DNA of 23,674 bases from Chara braunii (taxonomy: Eukaryota; Streptophyta; Charophyceae; Charales; Characeae): contig BFEA01000306.1 of the NCBI GenBank assembly GCA_003427395.1, positions 1,806,975 to 1,830,648 on the forward strand, read 5' to 3'. This document shows positions 18,282-23,674 of this stretch, piece by piece; the stretch's first letter is position 1, and each line of letters opens with the position of its first letter. The translations under genes were made by a program, and so were the position numbers. The notes under the pieces were generated by a model. That model had not been told where the DNA came from and made no database searches. It saw only the letters and a program-made list of their open reading frames with translations.

Positions 18282-18655
18282 CACGTTGTGAGACCCTAAA
18301 TTAGCGAGAGAGCGCCAGACTGTGCCACGTTGTGAGAGGCTAAAGCGGCAAGATAGTGTAAGTTCACGACACAAGGACGAATCAGACTGCATCACGTTGA
18401 AAGACGCTAGAATAGCAAGAGAGCATCGGACGACACTATGTCGTAAAAGAGCGTCTAACAAGCTGCGATGCGCTAGAATAGCAAGAGAGTGTCTCCTTAC
18501 GCTACGTTGTGAGAGAGCGACAGACTGCAACACGTTATGAGAAGCTAAATTATTGAGAGAGCGCCAGACTGCGCCACGTTGAGAGAGGCTAAAGCGGCAA
18601 GATAGTGTCAACTAACGACGCAAGGACGAATCAGACTGCGTCACATTGAAAGATG
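18282..18655. repeat. Tandem repeat with 249-bp higher-order period
   Basis: Degenerate units start with CACGTT(G)TGAGA, continue with CTAAA and a GCGAGAGAGC-type string, and close with CAGACTG. Unit starts at 18282, 18326 and 18393 recur at 18531, 18575 and 18642: each is displaced by exactly 249 bp, with the same internal spacings of 44 and 67 bp. The second higher-order copy is cut at about 18655. Between them are more degenerate units (18393-18530). The period is a multiple of three, which keeps a 144-codon minus-strand frame open (18177-18611), probably without coding meaning. Confidence 0.88.
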
Positions 18656-19059
18656 CAATCAGACTCGTTCTCATTCACACTTTTCATGCATGTAAACAGC
18701 AGCGCAGCAAACTGGCGACATGCGCCCACTCAAAACTCAAAGATATAGCATCCAGATACGAGTTCACTTTAAACTGGCTATGGCGACTCAGCGCCCAAAC
18801 AACTCACTGTTCACACACACCGGACCACCCTGGATATCCCACACGCGTAACTCTGAACACTCGCACATACACACACACTTCACACTAACTACAGCTATGG
18901 CAGCTATGGCTGCCTCTACCCTATCACTATACTGAGCTCCTTCTCTCTCGCCCACTGCGTCCTCCGGGCTCACTGCAGACCTCCTTGCACAAGTCGCTTG
19001 TGGCAGCGCTTCCGCATGGCTCACGCAGGAATGAATGAAAGGCTGGGCGCTGCCTCTTG

Positions 19060-19066
19060 ATTTATA
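19060..19066 (-). promoter_or_regulatory. TATA box in element C LTR
   Basis: Minus strand TATAAAT in the context AAGTATAAATCAAGAGG. With usual spacing, transcription would begin near 19030 and run leftward into the 249-bp repeat region, reading it on the minus strand. Confidence 0.5.
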
Positions 19067-19233
19067 CTTCGGAAACTCGTTGGTCTGCCCTTTGCCATCG
19101 GCCCATGGTGCTCACAGTCCCCCGTGGTACTTGCTGGATCGGACTGGGACTGACTGGATATTACCACTGACTGACTGTGGACTCACTGCCAACCTACCGT
19201 AGTCGTACTGCATTCGCACTGCAGTATAGTCCA

Positions 19234-19268
19234 CCACTTGTCTCGCCACTTGACCACTTGCCCACTTG
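19234..19268 (-). promoter_or_regulatory. Four E-box-like repeats in C U3
   Basis: CCACTTG on the plus strand at 19234, 19246, 19254 and 19262; on the minus strand CAAGTGG, each holding an E-box core (CANNTG). Spacings are 12, 8 and 8 bp, about 170-200 bp upstream of the TATA box. A transcription-factor cluster is plausible but unproven. Confidence 0.4.
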
Positions 19269-19549
19269 CCGACCTTCTAGAAGGACTATAGCTAGACTTC
19301 TGGAACTCGCTAAGACTTCTACTCTAAAGATCTACACATCGAACCCCTACTACCTACAGACCCATGACAGACCTACCAACTGTCTACGAATACACAGGTC
19401 ACAAGTTCAACTCTCGGGGTCTACATAGATACTGTACATGGGTAGGACTAGGTCTAGGGATCGAACCCTGGGTACTGCATCTGCTACTGCTAAAAGGTGA
19501 AAACTGTTTCACTCCAGCCGTCATAAATTCGAGGTCCTCCGAGAATGTT

Positions 19550-19815
19550 TCAGTCCAAGGCAGGACCTTCACCATTCTTATAACGCTCATAGGCTCTGAC
19601 TATGTCGGGAGCTGTTTCTAGAAGTTCTGTTCTTGTGAACCAGCGGTCGTCTTCCAGTTCCTAATAGGCAAACCAGACCTTATAGTGCTTCTGGGGACGA
19701 CCTCTACCACCTGTTCTAAACACATCCTCGTCTACAATACCTTCAATGTCATAACTTCCGTCCATATTCGGAGGGATCATAGATCGTCTTGAAGGGAACT
19801 GTTGGCTTGTGACAC
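19550..19815 (-). pseudogene. pol: Element C pol, chromodomain end
   Basis: Resumes after the internal deletion with QQFPSRRSMIPPNM, colinear with DQFPSHRSMLPPTM of element A, then the chromodomain: SYDIEGIVDEDV, a Gly/Arg/Pro linker, YKVWFAY, and DDRWFTRTELL. The three positions that make the aromatic methyl-lysine cage appear to be Tyr, Trp and Tyr, unlike A and B. One in-frame TAG (19661-19663) splits the domain directly after FAY. Pol ends in TGA at 19550-19552. Confidence 0.85.
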
Positions 19816-20593
19816 ATGGTGTACGCACGCGTCAAGTTGGCTAAAGTCTTTTGCCAACCGAAATGTCCCTCAGTATCGTGGCATTCCCCTAAAAGATCAA
19901 ACTATGAATCTCTTCGTTGTTGGGAACACACAGGCGGTCAAATACGTTAGTCTTCTCAAACAACAACCCGTCTGTAGTGCGGTAATCTGGCTCAGTCTCT
20001 GGAGCCTCTCTAACTCTCTTTAGGAGGTCGCTATAGATAGGGTCCTGCGCATACGCTTGCTTCACTTTCTCCTGCAGGTCTCTCCTTATATCCAGATAGT
20101 GTATTATGGCTCCAAAGTAGTCTGATCTCCTACTCAGAGCGTCTGCAACTACGTTGTACTTGCCCTTCACTGGCTTAAGCTCAAAGTCATATTGGTCTAT
20201 CTCTGCGGCCCACCTAGTGAACTTAGGTGTCATCTTGGCCTGAGTCTTTAACCACCTAAGGGTCTCGTGGTCAGAATACACTTTGAAGTGCCTCCCAAGC
20301 AGGTAATGCTTCCAGTGCTCTAGAGCCTGCCTGAGAGCGTAGAGTTCTCTCTCGTATGTCGCGGTGGCTACCTTCTCTGAGGGCATCCTCGCGGACATGA
20401 ACTCTATGGGTCTATAGCCATTGTCGTCATCCTATTGCAACACGACGCCTATCCCAGACTGAATTGCGTCCGTGGTGACGACAAAAGGCAAAGACGGGTC
20501 GGCTACTTTGAGGACAGGGTACTCTATTAGTGCGCGCTTTAATCTCTTGAGCGCAGATGTACAATCCTTGTCCCATTGCCAAATTGCCTCTTT
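19816..20593 (-). pseudogene. pol: Element C pol, RNase H and integrase zinc motif
   Basis: RNase H motifs include VVTTDAIQSGIGVVL, TYERELYALRQAL, YSDHETLRWL and VVADALSRRSDY. In-frame TAG codons interrupt it at 20433-20435 and upstream at 20594-20596. The longest open part is 20398-19889. The integrase zinc motif begins (GECHDTEGHFGW) after a one-base frameshift near 19890. The sequence then leaves the integrase at about 19815-19835 and jumps to the region before the chromodomain: the zinc CxxC pair, the whole D,D,E core and most of the C-terminal domain are missing. Confidence 0.87.
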
Positions 20594-21446
20594 CTAAAGC
20601 AATCTGCGTAGGGGAGCGACGATAGTAAAAAAGTTCCTCACGAACTTTCTACAATAATTACCTAGGCCTAAGAACGACCGCAACTCTGTCAATGTGAGGG
20701 GTGTAGGCCAGTCTCTAATCGCCTCGATCTTGCTGTCCTCTGGCTTAATGCCATCTCCGTCTAATATGTGGCCCAAGTACAGGACTTGTACCTTGGCCCA
20801 CTCGCACTTCTTCGCGTTGATCTTGAAGTTAGCCTCTCGTAGCTTCTCCAAGACCTGCCTCAGATGACCCTGGTGTTCCTGGAGGGTCTTACTAAAAACT
20901 AAGATATCATCTAAGAAGACTACCACAAACTTGTCTAACCATGATCTAAACAGGTCATTCATACAACGCTGAAAAGTGGCTGGCGCATTGGTTAGTCCAA
21001 AGGGCATTACTATAAACTCACAGTGCCCGTATCTAGTCCGGAACGCAGTCTTGTACTGCTCATCAGGATGGACCTCTATCTGATGATAACCGGACTTCAA
21101 GTCTATCTTGGAGAAATACTTCAACCCTGCACCCGATCTAAGAGATCGTCTATCCTAGGCAGCGGCTCAACATTTTTCACAGTAATCGCATTCAAACCCC
21201 TATAGTCTATGCACATACGAAGCTCTCCTTCCTTCTTGGGGACAAAAAGGACTGGTGCTCCAAAAGGAGACGAACGGGGCCTGATCCAACCTTTCTCGAG
21301 GAGCTCGTCTAACTGCTTGCGCAGCTCCTCTAACTCTCTAGGGGACATCCTGTAGACTGCTCCCTTAGGAGTTCTACTGGCAGGCTCTATCTCTATTCTG
21401 TGCTGGATGGGTCGCGACACTACTCCTGTCGGCGACTCAGTCAAAT
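20594..21446 (-). pseudogene. pol: Element C pol, reverse transcriptase
   Basis: RT in two frames: 21444-21121 with [19 protein letters not shown] and [16 protein letters not shown], then a one-base deletion near 21125, and 21124-20594 with [25 protein letters not shown], the catalytic FLDDILVFSKT (Phe for the common Tyr before LDD), and the connection motif LRSFLGLGNYCRKF. It ends in TAG 20594-20596. The residues needed for polymerisation are present, but they are split over two frames. Confidence 0.92.
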
Positions 21447-22300
21447 CTTTGAACTCTTCCAGCAGCTTGGCAATCGTCGGATTTGTGGAACTATCCTTTC
21501 CTTGGCCTCAATGACAGGTCTAACATAAACTACAAAGACCTGGTCATCTAACTGCTCCTTTTTCACTAGTCGCGCGAAAGCGGGAGCACTGAGACAGCAA
21601 TGTGCCAAGGTGTTGTCTACACCTGACACATGGAACAGGCGGGCAGTCTTGACCTTGCCCGATGGACTGGGGAGCCTACACTCATGCTCTCTCAAATGGA
21701 GTGTGGCCCCTGCTGCCTCTCCCCAATCCATTCCTAACACCACGTCGAAAGGAAGGTCATCCTGTACGAGGAGTGTCAGGGAATGGAGAACTTTCTCCAC
21801 CTTCCCATCCTTCTCTAGGCGAAAGTACGCCAGGACTCTCTCTACATAGTCCTCAACACGCATTGTGCGGTGCTCTGCGAGGACACTGACTATGGGGTCT
21901 GCTACCTTTTGGACCTTTAGTCCTTGTGCCTCAGCTTCTTCAGCGCCCTACGACTAATATAACTACGTGCGGCCCCTGAGTCTATAAGGGCCCCTACTCT
22001 ACTCCTAAAAACTTCTACATTTACCAAAATCAGTTGTCCCTTACTCTCCTTCTTCATTTTGGCCCAGGCTGGCATCCTCTCCTTTAACTCTTTTGCCACG
22101 CCTGTGAGGGACGTGCCTAGAGAGACCCTAAGACAAGCAGTCCCTGGACAGCTAACTAGGCACAGGCCTGCGACCTCTGCCATGGGCTCATGTGGGTTGG
22201 GAGTGTCCTGTTCGCGCGCGCTCAGTTCTCCACATGGCCTTGAAGTAGGGGCAGTTGCAACCCCTACTGGCGGCTGCCTTTTGACTGCTGGGCAGCCCAA
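21447..22300 (-). pseudogene. pol: Element C pol, protease region
   Basis: Pol frame begins in the -1 frame of gag and overlaps its end by about 45 bases. The aspartic protease site ALIDSGAARSYIS (D-S-G at 21974-21982) is intact. A TAA follows at 21917-21919, and the homologous reading continues in another frame from about 21863 (MRVEDYVERVLAYF, then FDVVLGMDWGEAAGA, the flap and second protease motif). This frame runs to 21441-21443, where another indel moves the sequence to the RT frame. At least two frameshifts separate protease and RT. Confidence 0.85.
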
Positions 22301-23674
22301 CGGGCCTTTCTATACTTGGGACAAAATTTAATGACATGGACCGGGTCACCACAGAATATGCACTGACCCTGGTCCACGCGCTCTTGCCATACGCGCTGGT
22401 CCAAGCCCAAATCTTCTAAGGGCCTGCCTTGTGGCAAGCCTGGGTGCTATCCTCCTTGAGATGCCCTTCCACCTCGTCGCTGTGGGGACCGATTGGAACC
22501 TTGGCGATTTGGCGGGGGACCTTGACCCCTACCTCCCACTTGGCAGTTTCCCTGTCCGCCAACCCCCCGTGCGCCCGGTCCTCGGCCTCCCATGGCCTGG
22601 CCCCTTTGGCCCTGGCCTCCTCCTCTACCTTGCGGCCTCCCTCCAGCCGCGACAGCAGCATAGGACCTCCCCTGTCCCACGCTATTGTCCTCCTCCTCGA
22701 GGCCCCACTCAATCTAACTGTATGGGACCTCATCAGTACCACCTTCCTCTAAAGTAAGGATCATGTGATCCTTGGCCCTCACTTGGCCTGAGATGGTACG
22801 ACCCTTCCACCTTTTGACCTTCTCTAAGTCCTTATGCCAGAAAGTGGAAATTGGCATGGACTTGGCCTCAAACAGCACCACCTCTCTACTGAGCGCATCG
22901 TATGTCATGGTGGGCTGTTGGGACTTGTCAAAAAAGTGCCCACGCAGGGGCTCTGGCATGGCACGATAAAATAATTGGACCAATTGGGGCTCAGTGACCC
23001 CATGGTCTGGGACGGCTACTAAGTCGTCCATAACGCCCTTGAGTGCCTTGGCACTCCACTGCCGTGAGTGGATCGTTTGTAACTTGTCAGAGGCGCGAAC
23101 ACCTCTCGTTGGGTCTGCAAATCGCTCCCTCAGGAGCTTGAAATTTTGAGAAAGGGGGGTGACTTTAGAGTAAGCAACCAGGTTGTTTTCACAACCGGCC
23201 GCGCGCGCAAGGGACCTGGCAAAACTAGCCGACTCATCCTTAAGGGCCTGGAAGGCCACGAGGACTTGTTCCTCTATCAGGATGTGTTGTAGATATACGT
23301 AACTATTGACACTGGCCTCCCAGTTGTCAAAGTTCTCCTCCTTCCCTCCGTAGGCATCCGGTAATTTGAGCTTGACTGGGTCCTTGCGAGGCCTGGCCTC
23401 GCCCTCTACAGCGGCTATGTCTTCGGCGCCCTCAATAGCGCCCTCACAAAACTTCCCCACATTGTCTCTCAGTTGCTTAACTTCGCCCCCAATGTGGGTG
23501 ACTATCTCGCGTGCCAAAACTCTAAACCCCGACCGCATTGCACTCAAAGTTACGTCTTGGCTCTAGCTGGCCTGGCGCTCCTCCATCCAGGCTCTGCTCA
23601 GCACCTCTAGGTACCCCAATACCTTATCCCACTTGGCCTTGTCATCCCGCTGGGCCAACACTTCTTTTCTACAC
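22264..23674 (-). pseudogene. gag: Element C gag, partial, with stops
   Basis: Gag frame enters from the right edge. The reading before 23565 (…KAKWDKVLGYLEVLSRAW…) is in the same frame as the open segment 23547-22714, separated by a TAG at 23563-23565. The main segment holds the capsid-like domain (KLKLPDAYGGKEENFDNWEA, then a Leu/Phe-rich helical part and RERFADPTRGVRASDKL). After a TAG at 22714-22716 comes a Gly/Arg/Gln-rich basic stretch (22680-22447), another TAG, then the CCHC knuckle CIFCGDPVHVIKFC near 22345-22385. The terminal TAG is at 22264-22266. The start lies outside the window. Confidence 0.85.

Larger units (their letters stand above)
18660..19549 (-). repeat. Probable 3' LTR and 3' tail of element C
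   Basis: Follows the pol stop of C and has no coding potential. Reading on the minus strand, it contains four CAAGTGG copies (19234-19268), then a TATA box (19060-19066), then a stretch with the character of a transcript start region and U5. This is the expected layout of an LTR (U3 enhancer, promoter, R/U5). The exact LTR ends cannot be set without the 5' LTR, and no clear polypurine tract is seen. Confidence 0.5.
18660..23674 (-). mobile_element. Element C: second chromovirus family, partial
   Basis: Minus-strand Ty3/gypsy element with gag at the right edge, pol leftward and a 3' LTR-like region at about 18660-19549. The protein is clearly diverged from A/B: for example the protease reads DSG, and its RT reads [13 protein letters not shown] then VMPFGLTNAPATFQ. 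Pol is broken by stops and frameshifts and has lost roughly 1 kb between the integrase zinc motif and the chromodomain. The 5' LTR and the gag start lie outside the window. The left limit is not defined, because no second LTR is available to compare. Confidence 0.85.

Noticed and set aside
18177-18611. 144-codon minus-strand open frame with repeated peptide units (SLAILAS, LTLSCRFSLSQRG)
   Set aside because: It is the translation of the 249-bp tandem repeat, whose period is a multiple of three. It runs into non-repeat DNA without any domain, and there is no sign of coding selection.
18282-18655. CRISPR-like array
   Set aside because: Units are degenerate, the spacing is irregular within each 249-bp block, and the inter-repeat sequences themselves repeat. 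The window is eukaryotic retrotransposon DNA.
19457-19468. tRNA-like B box (GGTTCGATCCC on the minus strand)
   Set aside because: The T-arm pairs at only 4 of 5 positions and no convincing A box or cloverleaf lies at the proper distance, so neither a tRNA nor a SINE is supported.

Overview
The window is repeat-rich nuclear DNA, almost certainly from a green plant or streptophyte alga. It has no RNA gene and no convincing host protein-coding gene. The evidence for a plant-type genome is indirect. It carries Ty3/gypsy (Metaviridae) retrotransposons with C-terminal chromodomains (chromoviruses), and primer-binding sites that read like the 3' end of initiator Met-tRNA. The species cannot be named from this sequence.

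Layout: (1) 1-834 is an unassigned left flank with GA microsatellites and ambiguous bases. (2) 835-9068 is element A, plus strand: truncated 5' LTR, primer site, 1.3-kb leader, gag, pol, polypurine tract, complete 907-bp 3' LTR. (3) 9069-17610 is element B, the same family on the minus strand: 3' LTR lacking its last ~99 bp, pol, gag, leader, primer site, 5' LTR. (4) 17611-18281 is flanking DNA with a T15 run and a purine-rich tract. (5) 18282-18655 is a tandem repeat with a 249-bp higher-order period. (6) About 18660-23674 is element C, a different chromovirus on the minus strand: 3' LTR-like region with a TATA box, an internally deleted pol, and a gag that runs off the right edge.

A and B lie tail to tail. 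A ends exactly at its LTR terminus inside B's 3' LTR, so A most likely inserted into B. A later deletion then removed A's left LTR half, the end of B's LTR and B's left flank. The result is an inverted repeat of about 8 kb per arm. All three elements carry stops, frameshifts or deletions and look non-autonomous or dead. By eye the LTR pairs differ at about 5 % (A: about 21 of 393 positions; B: roughly 25-28 of 600), so both are moderately old.

In an intact element, gag would form the particle and pol would give protease, reverse transcriptase, RNase H and integrase with a chromodomain that guides integration. In all three copies pol lies in the -1 frame relative to gag. In A the short overlap holds a canonical slippery heptamer, GGGAAAC. 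Other points worth attention are a protease active site reading D-T-C in A and B, a chromodomain in A/B without the usual aromatic cage while C keeps it, and the 249-bp repeat. I found no evidence of a wholly new biological system.
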